Below, one piece after another: positions 28,693 to 37,092 of a stretch of 64,000 bases of DNA. The notes under the pieces were generated by a model. It ran no database searches, was not told the DNA's origin, and saw only the letters and a list, made by a program, of their open reading frames with translations. The DNA comes from Dorea sp. AF36-15AT (GTDB lineage Bacteria; Bacillota; Clostridia; Lachnospirales; Lachnospiraceae). Position 1 is the stretch's first letter; each line of letters begins with the position of its first letter. The position numbers and the translations under genes were made by a program. The stretch spans positions 186,001 to 250,000 of the forward strand of contig NZ_QUDV01000001.1 in the NCBI RefSeq assembly GCF_003477705.1, in the 5' to 3' direction.

Positions 28693-29781
28693 TCAGCGCA
28701 GATTCTTACGGCATTTGCCGGTAGAATTACGTACGATCAGCTGGGGTTCATATTCCAGGCGGACAGTATAAGAAGGCTGTCTGCCGGAATGATCCTGGCT
28801 GTGTTTTTTGTGGATAAGATCAACGGCTTCATGACCTTTCTGAACAGTGGCATGCTCAATCGTAGTCAGGGAGATCTGCTTCATGGAAGCGAGCGGAATA
28901 TTGTCGAATCCGCAGACGGAATAATCGAATGGAATTTTATATCCCAGTTTTGTGATCGCATCCATAATACCCAATGCAGTCATATCATTATTACCGATAA
29001 ATGCGGTGGAGGCAGTACCATTTTGCAGTGCTTCGATGGTTCGGTCATAGCCGTTCTGATATTCGGCCCGATCGCCCGGATATTTTGCGAATTCCTTTCT
29101 TGATGTAGAAAGAATTTCCAGATGATCTTCCGGGAGTCCGTGTTCTTCCAGACATTGTCTGATACCTGCCAGTCTGCGGATTCGGCCAACTTCCTGACCA
29201 TGTACAGGAGTTGTGACATATGCGAGATGTGTATGACCAAGTGAAAGAAGATGCTCAGCAATCATCATGGCTGGCTTCTTGCTGTCCAATACGACGGCAT
29301 CAAAATGATAGCTACCCGGTTTGTCACCTATGGAAATGACTGGAACTTTGCCCGCCAGTTCATTCAGTTTAGGAATCTGAGCCATCGGATAGAGAACGAT
29401 GATACCGGCTAACTGGTTTCTTGCCAGCAGATCAAGATAGATATGTTCAATCCGGGCATCACGGAGCGTAGTCACAGTCAGAACAGTATATTTATGTTGG
29501 TTCGCCTGTTCAATGATCGAATGGAGCAGCATGGAATAATATCCGCCGGACAGATTCGGACAGATGGCAATGATGGTATTTGCCAGAGCCTTGCTCTTGC
29601 GGCTGACATCAGGAACCTGTTCGGCATAGCCCATCTGTTCAGCCATAGCGCGGACTTTATCTACGGTATCCTGTGAAAATGATACCCGCGGCTTTTCGCT
29701 GAGGATCATGGACACGGTAGACTGGGAAACACCCAATGCTTCTGCAATATCTCTGGTCGTGACTTTCTTTCTTTTCCCCAT
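28693..29781 (-). CDS. LacI-family transcriptional regulator
   Basis: About 362 residues from the ATG at 29781 (GGAGG lies 11 bp upstream). The helix-turn-helix TTRDIAEALGVSQSTVSMILS sits at the N-terminus, followed by the periplasmic-binding-like effector domain (IGNNDMTALGIMDAITKLGYKIP; ISLTTIEHATVQKGHEAVDLI) typical of LacI/GalR proteins. It is divergent from the gpsA-like gene, and the intergenic DNA is full of TTTGATTAAT half-sites, so it probably controls itself and perhaps that gene. The effector is unknown. Confidence 0.93.
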   Translation of the reverse strand: MGKRKKVTTRDIAEALGVSQSTVSMILSEKPRVSFSQDTVDKVRAMAEQMGYAEQVPDVSRKSKALANTIIAICPNLSGGYYSMLLHSIIEQANQHKYTVLTVTTLRDARIEHIYLDLLARNQLAGIIVLYPMAQIPKLNELAGKVPVISIGDKPGSYHFDAVVLDSKKPAMMIAEHLLSLGHTHLAYVTTPVHGQEVGRIRRLAGIRQCLEEHGLPEDHLEILSTSRKEFAKYPGDRAEYQNGYDRTIEALQNGTASTAFIGNNDMTALGIMDAITKLGYKIPFDYSVCGFDNIPLASMKQISLTTIEHATVQKGHEAVDLIHKKHSQDHSGRQPSYTVRLEYEPQLIVRNSTGKCRKNLR

Positions 29782-29805
29782 AAATGTATGTACCTCCGGC
29801 CTATG

Positions 29806-29829
29806 ATTAATCAAACAATTTTGATTAAT
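29806..29829. promoter_or_regulatory. Perfect palindromic operator (LacI-type candidate)
   Basis: ATTAATCAAA (29806-29815) and TTTGATTAAT (29820-29829) are perfect 10-bp arms around CAAT. It lies in the 5' leader of the minus-strand regulator gene. Confidence 0.65.
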
Positions 29830-29837
29830 AAACAGCT

Positions 29838-29863
29838 ATTAATCAAAGTGACTTTTGATTATT
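29838..29863. promoter_or_regulatory. Second palindromic operator copy
   Basis: ATTAATCAAA (29838-29847) and TTTGATTATT (29854-29863) repeat the same arms with one mismatch and a 6-bp spacer. Confidence 0.6.
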
Positions 29864-29866
29864 AAT

Positions 29867-29895
29867 ATTATATGTTTGATTAATCATGGAGTCAA
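29867..29895 (-). promoter_or_regulatory. Promoter of the LacI-family gene with an internal half-site
   Basis: On the minus strand TTGACT (29895-29890) and TATAAT (29872-29867) are 17 bp apart. The spacer contains the palindrome TGATTAATCA (29877-29886), which matches the operator half-sites downstream, so autorepression is likely. Confidence 0.7.
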
Positions 29896-29967
29896 GAACA
29901 GTACTATAAATCAAAGGGAAAATGAATCGTGAGGAAAAGAGCAGTGAGAAAGCAGAGAAAAATGTTA

Positions 29968-29990
29968 ATTAATCAAAACGAATGATTAGT
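29968..29990. promoter_or_regulatory. Further ATTAATCA-type site in the divergent intergenic region
   Basis: ATTAATCA (29968-29975) and TGATTAGT (29983-29990) form an imperfect dyad with an AACG-containing spacer, related to the operators at 29806 and 29838. The rest of the 324-bp gap (29782-30105) is AT-rich and holds the two promoters; no gene is seen. Confidence 0.45.
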
Positions 29991-30032
29991 AGTAAATATA
30001 AGAAAATGACGGAAAACTGCCGCCTAGAGCAT

Positions 30033-30064
30033 TTGACAGAGAGAAAAAAACGTGATTTAATCAC
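30033..30064 (+). promoter_or_regulatory. gpsA-like gene promoter overlapped by a palindrome
   Basis: TTGACA (30033-30038) and TTTAAT (30056-30061) are 17 bp apart. The 13-bp palindrome GTGATTTAATCAC (30052-30064) covers the -10 box and contains a GATT/AATC core like the operators of the divergent regulator. Confidence 0.55.
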
Positions 30065-30105
30065 AGCGTAATAAGAACGGAACGAAATTGGAGAGGAGAT
30101 TAAAC

Positions 30106-31152
30106 ATGAGCGTAATTACATTTGTATGTGCAGGACAGATGGCATCAGCACTGACATTCCCGGCATTTGAAAACGGACACGAGGTACGTCTGGTTGGCTC
30201 GCCGTTGGATCGCGAAATCATCAACGGACTGAGAAAAGACAATTATCATATTACATTAAAAAGAACACTTCATGATGGTATTAAGTATTATCAGATTGAG
30301 GAACTTGAAGAAGCACTGGAAGGCGCGGATTTGATCATTGGCGGTGTCAGCAGTTTTGGACTGGACTGGTTCTGCGATGAGATTCTGCCGGTGCTTCCGG
30401 AAGAAGTGCCGCTTCTTACTGTGACCAAAGGAATGGTAGACCGGGAAGACGGAACGATGGTACCTTATCCATACATTTTTGAAGAGCGTCAGCCGGAAGG
30501 AAAACATCTGAACTTTAATGCGATCGGAGGTCCTTGTACCAGCTATGAACTGGCAGATCATGATAACAGTCATGTGGCATTTTGCGGTAAAGATCCGGAG
30601 ACATTAAAATATATCCGTTCATTGATGGCAACAGATTATTACCATATCAGTATTTCTACCGATGTGGTAGGTGTAGAGTGTGCGGTTGCACTGAAGAATG
30701 CTTATGCTCTGGGAGTTACTCTGGCGGTAGGACTGGCTGAAAAGAAAGATGGTAAGATCGGTGCACAGCACTACAATTCACAGGCAGCTCTGTTTGGTCA
30801 GAGTATGAAAGAAATGGGTAAACTCCTGAATCTTGTCGGCGGAAAGCCGGAACATCTGGTGCACGGTGTGGGAGACCTGTATGTGACGGTATTCGGCGGA
30901 AGAACAAGAATGATCGGAACTCTGCTTGGACGAGGACTGACTTTTGAGCAGGCAATGGAAGATTTGAAAGGTGTGACACTGGAATCTATCGTGATCGCTA
31001 CCAGAACGGCAAGAGCAGTGAAGAAGCTTGCGGAGAGAGGTAAAGTAGATTTGAAGGAATATCCACTTCTGATGCATATCGATGTAATTCTCAATCAGGG
31101 CGCAGAAGTGGATATCCCGTGGGATGCATTTACATGGGATGATCTGGATTAG
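30106..31152 (+). CDS. NAD(P)-dependent glycerol-3-phosphate dehydrogenase-like protein (GpsA family)
   Basis: 348 residues from the ATG at 30106, behind GGAGAGGAG. The N-terminal part is a Rossmann domain (CAGQMASALTFPAFENGHEV), followed by VTKGM, the GGPCTSYELADH segment and the C-terminal catalytic region with the conserved lysine in VALKNAYALGV and GRTRMIGTLLGRG. The nucleotide loop reads CAGQMAS instead of the usual GxGxWG, so it is divergent. Divergent from a sugar-type LacI regulator, it may act on another phosphorylated polyol rather than being the housekeeping GpsA. Confidence 0.8.
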   Translation: MSVITFVCAGQMASALTFPAFENGHEVRLVGSPLDREIINGLRKDNYHITLKRTLHDGIKYYQIEELEEALEGADLIIGGVSSFGLDWFCDEILPVLPEEVPLLTVTKGMVDREDGTMVPYPYIFEERQPEGKHLNFNAIGGPCTSYELADHDNSHVAFCGKDPETLKYIRSLMATDYYHISISTDVVGVECAVALKNAYALGVTLAVGLAEKKDGKIGAQHYNSQAALFGQSMKEMGKLLNLVGGKPEHLVHGVGDLYVTVFGGRTRMIGTLLGRGLTFEQAMEDLKGVTLESIVIATRTARAVKKLAERGKVDLKEYPLLMHIDVILNQGAEVDIPWDAFTWDDLD

Positions 31153-31184
31153 AATAATACAAAATCCTTATATTAATCAGAAGT

Positions 31185-31208
31185 GCGGCTGACTTTTGGG
31201 TCGGCCGC
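31185..31208 (+). terminator. GC-rich hairpin after the gpsA-like gene
   Basis: GCGGCTGAC pairs with GTCGGCCGC (one wobble). Only a weak TTG follows, so termination efficiency is uncertain. Confidence 0.5.
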
Positions 31209-31297
31209 TTGTCAACGCTATGCTTCTATGATATTCTGGAGCCGTTCCTTTGTTCAAAGTTTATTGTTTTAGAGTTTTATGATGATGGAGTGAGCGA

Positions 31298-32014
31298 ATG
31301 ACAATGTGGGTAATCGCAACGTTTGTTGCATTTTTTGTGAAAGGTGTCTGTGGATTTGCGAACACACTGGTATTTACATCGATTCTTAGCTATGGGACAG
31401 CGAATGCAAATATATCACCGACGGAGCTTCTGATCGGATATCCGATGAATCTGCTGATGACATGGAATAATCGAAAGGAATTAAAGACAAAAGTCTGGCT
31501 GCCGTTATCTTTACTCGTATTGTTTGGCAGTATTCCGGGAGCTTTTATTTTGAAGAACGTAGATGCGGGCATTATAAAAGTATTTTTCGGGATTGTAGTG
31601 TCGGTGCTGGGAGTTCAGATGTTTCTGCAGGAATATCAGCATAAGACATCCAAACCATCAAAAATAACAATGCTGATCATGGGAATAGTTGGCGGAATGC
31701 TTTGTGGACTTTTTGGAGTTGGAGCCATGCTGGGTGTATGCGTGACGCGTATGACAGATACGATGACTGAATTCAAGGGCAATGTGAGTATGGTGTTTGC
31801 AGTGGAAAACACGATCCGCCTGATTACATATGCTGTGTTGGGACTTTTTACGATGTCGGCAATCCGCACGGCCATGATTCTGATCGTAATTGCACTGATC
31901 GGTATGTTTACGGGTATGCAGTGCAGTAAATTCATGAAAGATACTACAGTTAAAAAGATAGTTATTATACTACTGATTTTATCGGGAATATCACTGATCA
32001 TTCAAAATATATAA
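31298..32014 (+). CDS. TauE/SafE-family membrane permease
   Basis: 238 residues with about seven or eight membrane segments. Two family signatures are visible: the N-terminal KGVCGFANTLVF and the central GGMLCGLFGVGAML, which are the repeated glycine-rich motifs of sulfite exporter TauE/SafE proteins. These carry small anions, often sulfur or organic acids, across the membrane. The substrate is not indicated by the neighbours. Confidence 0.85.
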   Translation: MTMWVIATFVAFFVKGVCGFANTLVFTSILSYGTANANISPTELLIGYPMNLLMTWNNRKELKTKVWLPLSLLVLFGSIPGAFILKNVDAGIIKVFFGIVVSVLGVQMFLQEYQHKTSKPSKITMLIMGIVGGMLCGLFGVGAMLGVCVTRMTDTMTEFKGNVSMVFAVENTIRLITYAVLGLFTMSAIRTAMILIVIALIGMFTGMQCSKFMKDTTVKKIVIILLILSGISLIIQNI

Positions 32015-32018
32015 TTTA

Positions 32019-32048
32019 TACATAATCCTCCTGGATTTCCACATACTA
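32019..32048 (+). promoter_or_regulatory. Possible forespore (sigma-G/F-like) promoter of spoVT
   Basis: TACATA (32019-32024) and CATACTA (32042-32048) are 17 bp apart. The -10 matches the CATnnTA pattern of sigma-G promoters, and spoVT is a sigma-G gene in Bacillus. No sigma-A promoter is evident in this gap. Confidence 0.4.
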
Positions 32049-32099
32049 TCCATACATTACAATATGGAAAAATATGTAGAAAACAGGAGGATTAATTAT

Positions 32100-32645
32100 A
32101 TGAAAGCCACAGGAATTGTCCGCCGGATCGATGATCTGGGGCGGGTGGTGATACCGAAGGAGATACGAAGGACGCTCCGCATTCGAGAGGGCGATCCGTT
32201 AGAGATATTTACAGACCGGGAAGGGGAAGTGATCCTGAAGAAATATTCGCCGATCGGAGAGCTGGCGAATTTCGCCGGGCAGTATGCAGAGAGCATTGCA
32301 CAGGTATTGGGGTGTCTTGTGTGTATCTGTGATACCGATCAGGTGATCACAGCATCGGGAAATGGCAGGAAGGAGCTGCAGGATAAGTATATCAGCAGTG
32401 CATTGCGGAAGGTCATGGATGGAAGAAAGACGGTGCTTGCTTCCGAAGGCAGCCGGGACTATGTAAGGATTGTGGCAGAACAGGAGGCAGTGTATGCAGA
32501 AGAGGTGATTGCACCGATTATTTGCGTAGGGGACAGCATAGGAGCAGTGGTACTCCTGAACCAGGATAGTAAGAAAGGATTTGGAGAGCCGGAAAAGAAG
32601 GCTGCATTATGCGCGGCAGGATTTCTGGGGCGTCAGATGGAATAG
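32100..32645 (+). CDS. spoVT: Stage V sporulation regulator SpoVT
   Basis: 181 residues from the ATG at 32100, directly behind CAGGAGG. The N-terminal AbrB-type swapped-hairpin DNA-binding domain reads MKATGIVRRIDDLGRVVIPK, and a GAF-like C-terminal domain follows (about 55-178). SpoVT tunes late forespore gene expression under sigma-G. The two-domain length separates it from plain AbrB. Confidence 0.93.
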   Translation: MKATGIVRRIDDLGRVVIPKEIRRTLRIREGDPLEIFTDREGEVILKKYSPIGELANFAGQYAESIAQVLGCLVCICDTDQVITASGNGRKELQDKYISSALRKVMDGRKTVLASEGSRDYVRIVAEQEAVYAEEVIAPIICVGDSIGAVVLLNQDSKKGFGEPEKKAALCAAGFLGRQME

Positions 32646-32717
32646 ATTATTTTGCGAATATATTTCCAAAGCCTGTCATAAGGATAAGTAGACTGGATGA
32701 ATGACAGGAGGGGTACG

Positions 32718-33092
32718 ATGAAAGCAAACGGAGCAGTATCGGGAAAGATTGGCTGGTTGTTGAAATCACTGTTGGCGGCATATGCACTGACCGGGATTCT
32801 GCTGCTTGGCCTGGCGATGATTCTGTATAAATTAAATGTGGAAGAGAGTGTGGTGTCTGCCGGGATTATCGGAATCTATGTGACATCTACATTTTTCGGA
32901 GGATTGATTATTGGAAAGATGGCGAAGGTGAGGAGATTTTTCTGGGGACTGCTACTGGGAGTTAGCTATTTCCTGTTACTTTTAATCATTACACTGGGTG
33001 TGTATCGGACACTCGATGGAGCGGTGGCAGGCTTTGCCAGTACATTTTTCCTGTGTGCCGGAGGAGGAATGTTTGGAGGTATGATATCCTAA
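32718..33092 (+). CDS. TIGR04086-family four-helix membrane protein
   Basis: About 124 residues from the ATG at 32718, behind AGGAGGGG. Four membrane segments are visible, the second pair being Gly- and Ala-rich and ending CAGGGMFGGM. Size, topology and position next to the SCIFF and secDF genes fit the TIGR04086 (YrzE-like) group in Clostridia. Its function is unknown. Confidence 0.8.
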   Translation: MKANGAVSGKIGWLLKSLLAAYALTGILLLGLAMILYKLNVEESVVSAGIIGIYVTSTFFGGLIIGKMAKVRRFFWGLLLGVSYFLLLLIITLGVYRTLDGAVAGFASTFFLCAGGGMFGGMIS

Positions 33093-33100
33093 GAAAAAGA

Positions 33101-33129
33101 TTGCGAAACTCATGTCAAAATGTTATAAT
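33101..33129 (+). promoter_or_regulatory. Strong SCIFF promoter
   Basis: TTGCGA (33101-33106), a 17-bp spacer and a consensus TATAAT (33124-33129) with an extended TGT in front of it. This is among the best promoters in the window. Confidence 0.75.
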
Positions 33130-33165
33130 GACGTAAGTTAAGCAAAAGTAAGGAGGGATACGGTC

Positions 33166-33306
33166 ATGAAACATGTAAAATCATTGAACAAACCCATGAA
33201 CAGCAACCTGGAGAAAAAGGGATGCGGTGAGTGTCAGACATCTTGCCAGTCAGCATGTAAGACATCCTGCACAGTAGGAAATCAGACTTGCGAGCAGAGC
33301 AAATAG
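33166..33306 (+). CDS. scfA: SCIFF peptide (six cysteines in forty-five), RiPP precursor
   Basis: A 46-residue peptide read from the ATG at 33166 (AAGGAGGG upstream) to the TAG at 33304. The first 18 residues form a basic leader (MKHVKSLNKP...), followed by six Cys at positions 20, 23, 27, 31, 35 and 42. This is the ranthipeptide precursor nearly universal in Clostridia. Its radical SAM maturase, encoded next, forms thioether links from Cys to other residues. The mature product's role is unknown. Confidence 0.95.
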   Translation: MKHVKSLNKPMNSNLEKKGCGECQTSCQSACKTSCTVGNQTCEQSK

Positions 33307-33331
33307 TTCTGAAATAATATGAATACTCGGG

Positions 33332-33360
33332 ACAGCGGTCTTTTGGGTCGCTGTTTCTTG
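33332..33360 (+). terminator. Attenuator-like hairpin between SCIFF and its maturase
   Basis: ACAGCG (33332-33337) pairs with CGCTGT (33349-33354), extended by G-T pairs, and is followed by the imperfect T-run TTTCTTGTTG. Partial termination here would make far more precursor than maturase mRNA. Confidence 0.6.
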
Positions 33361-33443
33361 TTGTATAGGAATCTTTATTTCCCATGATGAAATAAATGAG
33401 ATAAATAAAAAAGAAATATAATTATAATAGAAAGGGGTACGAT

Positions 33444-34838
33444 ATGATTCATCAGTACCGTAATAATGGATACAATATCGTGATGGATGTCTATAGTGGA
33501 GCAGTTCACGTGGTAGATGATGTCTGTTATGATGTGATCGCTGAGGTGAACCGGGCAGAGGAAGAACCGACAGCAGAAAGCCTGAAGACTCCAGAGGTGA
33601 AGGCAGGACTTCTTGCGAAGCTTGGTGGTCGCTATGAGGCGGCAGATATTGAAGATGCCCTGTCAGACGTGATTGAACTGACAGAAGGCAATCAGTTATT
33701 TATGAAAGATATATACGAAGGTATGGTTGAGGTTGTTAAGGAACGTAAGACCGTGGTAAAGGCATTGTGTATGCACATTGCCCACGACTGTAACCTGGCG
33801 TGCAGATACTGCTTTGCAGAGGAAGGCGAATATCATGGACGAAGAGCTATGATGAGTTATGAAGTAGGTAAAAAAGCGTTGGATTTTCTGATCGCTAATT
33901 CCGGCAGCAGACGGAATCTGGAAGTGGATTTCTTTGGCGGAGAGCCGTTGATGAACTGGCAGGTAGTTAAGGATCTGGTAGCATACGGAAGAGAACAGGA
34001 AAAGAAGTTCAACAAGCATTTCCGATTTACTGTTACGACCAATGGTGTTCTGCTGAATGACGAGATCCAGGACTTTATTAATAAGGAAATGGATAATGTA
34101 GTACTGTCACTGGACGGCAGAAAAGAGATCAATGACAAGATGCGTCCATTCCGTAACGGTAAGGGAAGCTATGATCTGATCGTGCCGAAGTTCCAGAAGC
34201 TTGCAGACAGCAGAAATCAGGAGCGTTATTACATAAGAGGTACATTTACCCGCAACAACCTGGATTTCTCCAACGATATCCTGCATTATGCTGACCTTGG
34301 ATTCAAGCAGATGTCCATTGAGCCGGTGGTTGGAGAAGAGACAGATCCATATGCGATCCGAGAGGAAGATCTGCCACAGATCTTTGAAGAATACGACAAG
34401 CTGGCAAAGGTTATGATTGAACGTGAAAAAGAAGGAAAAGGTTTCAACTTCTTCCATTTTATGATAGACTTAGAAGGTGGACCTTGCATTTACAAACGTT
34501 TGTCCGGATGTGGTTCCGGTACGGAATATTTATCTGTAACTCCATGGGGAGATCTGTATCCATGTCATCAGTTTGTAGGACAAGATGAATTCCTGATGGG
34601 TAATGTGGACGAAGGTATTACGAAGCCTGAGATCGCAGATGAATTCAGAAGCTGTAGTGTATATTCCAAAGATAAATGCAGGAACTGTTTCGCTAAGTTT
34701 TATTGCAGCGGTGGCTGCATGGCTAACGCATATAATTTCCATGGCACGATCCATGATGCATACGACATTGGATGTGAGATGCAGCGGAAGCGTGTGGAAT
34801 GTGCGATCATGATGAAAGCTGCACTTGCGGAGCAATAA
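33444..34838 (+). CDS. scfB: Thioether-forming SCIFF maturase, radical SAM/SPASM protein
   Basis: 464 residues. An N-terminal RRE-like region (about 1-90) probably binds the SCIFF leader. The radical SAM motif is CNLACRYC (C-x3-C-x2-C, about residues 117-124). The C-terminal SPASM domain holds the auxiliary cluster cysteines (CGSGTEYLSVTPWGDLYPC and CRNCFAKFYCSGGC). It installs thioether bridges in the peptide encoded upstream. The pairing with SCIFF and secDF is the standard clostridial arrangement. Confidence 0.96.
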   Translation: MIHQYRNNGYNIVMDVYSGAVHVVDDVCYDVIAEVNRAEEEPTAESLKTPEVKAGLLAKLGGRYEAADIEDALSDVIELTEGNQLFMKDIYEGMVEVVKERKTVVKALCMHIAHDCNLACRYCFAEEGEYHGRRAMMSYEVGKKALDFLIANSGSRRNLEVDFFGGEPLMNWQVVKDLVAYGREQEKKFNKHFRFTVTTNGVLLNDEIQDFINKEMDNVVLSLDGRKEINDKMRPFRNGKGSYDLIVPKFQKLADSRNQERYYIRGTFTRNNLDFSNDILHYADLGFKQMSIEPVVGEETDPYAIREEDLPQIFEEYDKLAKVMIEREKEGKGFNFFHFMIDLEGGPCIYKRLSGCGSGTEYLSVTPWGDLYPCHQFVGQDEFLMGNVDEGITKPEIADEFRSCSVYSKDKCRNCFAKFYCSGGCMANAYNFHGTIHDAYDIGCEMQRKRVECAIMMKAALAEQ

Positions 34839-34857
34839 AGAGAAAGGAATATAAGAC

Positions 34858-37002
34858 ATGAACAAAAAGAAAGGCATTATCAGTCTCATTCTCACAGTCG
34901 TTCTGATCGGATTGCTGGGATTCACGACAATCGTAGGATTCGGCGATGCCCATATCGGAGCTTCTAAGAATATCAAACTTGGTCTGGATCTGGCAGGTGG
35001 TGTAAGCATCACTTATCAGGTTAAGAATGACAATCCTACGAGTGAAGAAATGAGCGATACGATCTACAAGCTGCAGAGGCGTGTAGAACAGTACAGTACC
35101 GAGGCATCTGTATATCAGGAGGGAGACGACCGAATCAATATCGAGATTCCGGGTGTAACAGATGCAAATAAGATTCTTGACGAGCTTGGCAAGCCGGGTT
35201 CTCTGGAATTTCAGGATCCGAATGGTGAGACAGTAATTACCGGATCTGATGTCAAGACAGCGACTGTTAAGACAGGTCAGGACGATCTGAATAACAAAGA
35301 GTATTCAGTAGAGTTAACATTGAACGATGACGGAACAAAGAAGTTCGCAGATGCTACAACGGAGTTTGTGGGTCAGCAGATTTCAATCATATATGATGGT
35401 GAGACTATTAGTGCACCTAGCGTAAAACAGGCTATTACTGGTGGACAGGCATATATCACCGGTAACTTTACATACGAAGAAGCGGAGAATCTTGCTTCTA
35501 CGATCCGTATCGGAGGTTTGAAGTTGGAATTGGAAGAACTTCGTTCTAACGTAGTAGGTGCTCAGCTTGGAGCGCAGGCAATCAGCACCAGTGTAAAGGC
35601 AGGTATCGCAGGCCTGGTACTGGTATTCCTGCTGATGTGTTTCCTGTATCTTCTGCCTGGACTTGCATCCAGCCTGGCATTGGTTATTTATACAGGACTG
35701 GTACTGGTTATCCTGAATGCCTTTGATATTACACTGACCTTACCGGGTCTTGCGGGTATTATTCTTGGTATTGGTATGGCAGTAGACGCCAATGTTATCA
35801 TCTTCGCCCGTGTGAAGGAAGAGATGAGCAAAGGCAGAAGCGTGCGCAATTCTTTGAAAGAAGGTTTCCACAAGGCAATGTCAGCCATCGTAGATGGCAA
35901 TGTAACTACCCTGATCGCAGCAGCGGTACTGTGGCTGAAGGGCTCCGGTAGTGTTAAGGGATTTGCCCAGACACTGGCAATCGGTATCATCGTGTCTATG
36001 TTTACGGCACTGGTGATCACACGTATGATCGTATATGCGTTCTATGCAGTCGGTATCCACAGTGAGAAGCTGTATTATAGACCGAAGAAAGAACGCAAGC
36101 CATTTGACTTCGTGGCAAAGAGAAGAGTATTCTATCCGATCGCGGCAGCAGTAATCATTGCAGGATTTGTCGTAATGGGAGCAGGCTCTGCATCAGGAAG
36201 AGGTGCATTTGCATACAGTCTGGAGTTTGAAGGCGGTACTTCTACAACGGTAGAATTCGACAAAGACTACAGCATTGACGAGCTGGATGAAAAGGTTGTT
36301 CCTGTAGTAGAAGAGGTTACAGGAGATAAGAACGTACAGACACAGAAAGTTGCTGGAGGCAACCAGGTTATCATTAAGACCAAGACTCTGGATCTGGATA
36401 CTCGTGAGAAGCTGAATCAGGCTATGGCTGATAACTTTGGCGTAGATGCTTCTACGATCACAGCTGAGAATATCAGTTCTACTACAAGTAAAGAGATGCG
36501 TCAGGATGCCGTTATTGCGGTTATCGTTGCTACTATCTGTATGCTGATCTACATCTGGTTACGATTTAAGGATATCCGCTTTGCGGGAAGTGCGGTACTG
36601 GCGTTGATCCATGACGTACTGGTGGTTATCGCATTCTATGCGGTATCCAGAATTTCTGTGGGTAATACCTTTATCGCATGTATGTTGACAATCGTTGGTT
36701 ACTCTATCAACGCAACCATCGTTATCTTTGACCGTATCCGTGAGCAGTTGAAGACAAAGACGAAGAATGCAGACCTGAAAGAGATCGTTAACGATAGTAT
36801 TACGCAGACACTTACCAGAAGTATCTATACATCACTGACAACCTTTATCATGGTATTCTGTCTGTTTATTATGGGCGTAAGTTCTATGAGAGAATTTGCA
36901 TTACCACTGATGGTAGGTATTCTGGCAGGAGCATATTCTTCTGTATGTATCACCGGTACACTGTGGTATACATTGAAGAGCAAGTCAAAGAAAAAGAAAT
37001 AA
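34858..37002 (+). CDS. secDF: Fused protein-export subunit SecDF
   Basis: 714 residues, SecD half (1-410) joined to SecF half (about 420-714), twelve membrane segments. SecD shows GLDLAGGVSITYQV and the P1 domain, then GIGMAVDANVIIFARVKEE; SecF shows FEGGTSTTVEF and GYSINATIVIFDRIRE. SecDF uses the proton gradient to pull exported proteins across. Compared with the textbook motifs the residues A in IIFARV and A in SINATI replace acidic ones. It follows the SCIFF maturase by 19 bp. Confidence 0.95.
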   Translation: MNKKKGIISLILTVVLIGLLGFTTIVGFGDAHIGASKNIKLGLDLAGGVSITYQVKNDNPTSEEMSDTIYKLQRRVEQYSTEASVYQEGDDRINIEIPGVTDANKILDELGKPGSLEFQDPNGETVITGSDVKTATVKTGQDDLNNKEYSVELTLNDDGTKKFADATTEFVGQQISIIYDGETISAPSVKQAITGGQAYITGNFTYEEAENLASTIRIGGLKLELEELRSNVVGAQLGAQAISTSVKAGIAGLVLVFLLMCFLYLLPGLASSLALVIYTGLVLVILNAFDITLTLPGLAGIILGIGMAVDANVIIFARVKEEMSKGRSVRNSLKEGFHKAMSAIVDGNVTTLIAAAVLWLKGSGSVKGFAQTLAIGIIVSMFTALVITRMIVYAFYAVGIHSEKLYYRPKKERKPFDFVAKRRVFYPIAAAVIIAGFVVMGAGSASGRGAFAYSLEFEGGTSTTVEFDKDYSIDELDEKVVPVVEEVTGDKNVQTQKVAGGNQVIIKTKTLDLDTREKLNQAMADNFGVDASTITAENISSTTSKEMRQDAVIAVIVATICMLIYIWLRFKDIRFAGSAVLALIHDVLVVIAFYAVSRISVGNTFIACMLTIVGYSINATIVIFDRIREQLKTKTKNADLKEIVNDSITQTLTRSIYTSLTTFIMVFCLFIMGVSSMREFALPLMVGILAGAYSSVCITGTLWYTLKSKSKKKK

Positions 37003-37029
37003 AAGTAACTGTTAGAAGTGACGGTTACA

Positions 37030-37062
37030 GACAGCCATGCCGGTTCAGGCGTGGCTGTCTTT
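37030..37062 (+). terminator. Terminator after secDF
   Basis: GACAGCCATGCC (37030-37041) pairs with GGCGTGGCTGTC (37048-37059) around GTTCA, with a short T-run. Confidence 0.8.
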
Positions 37063-37092
37063 GTATAATGAAAGTATGAAATGGAGAATATT

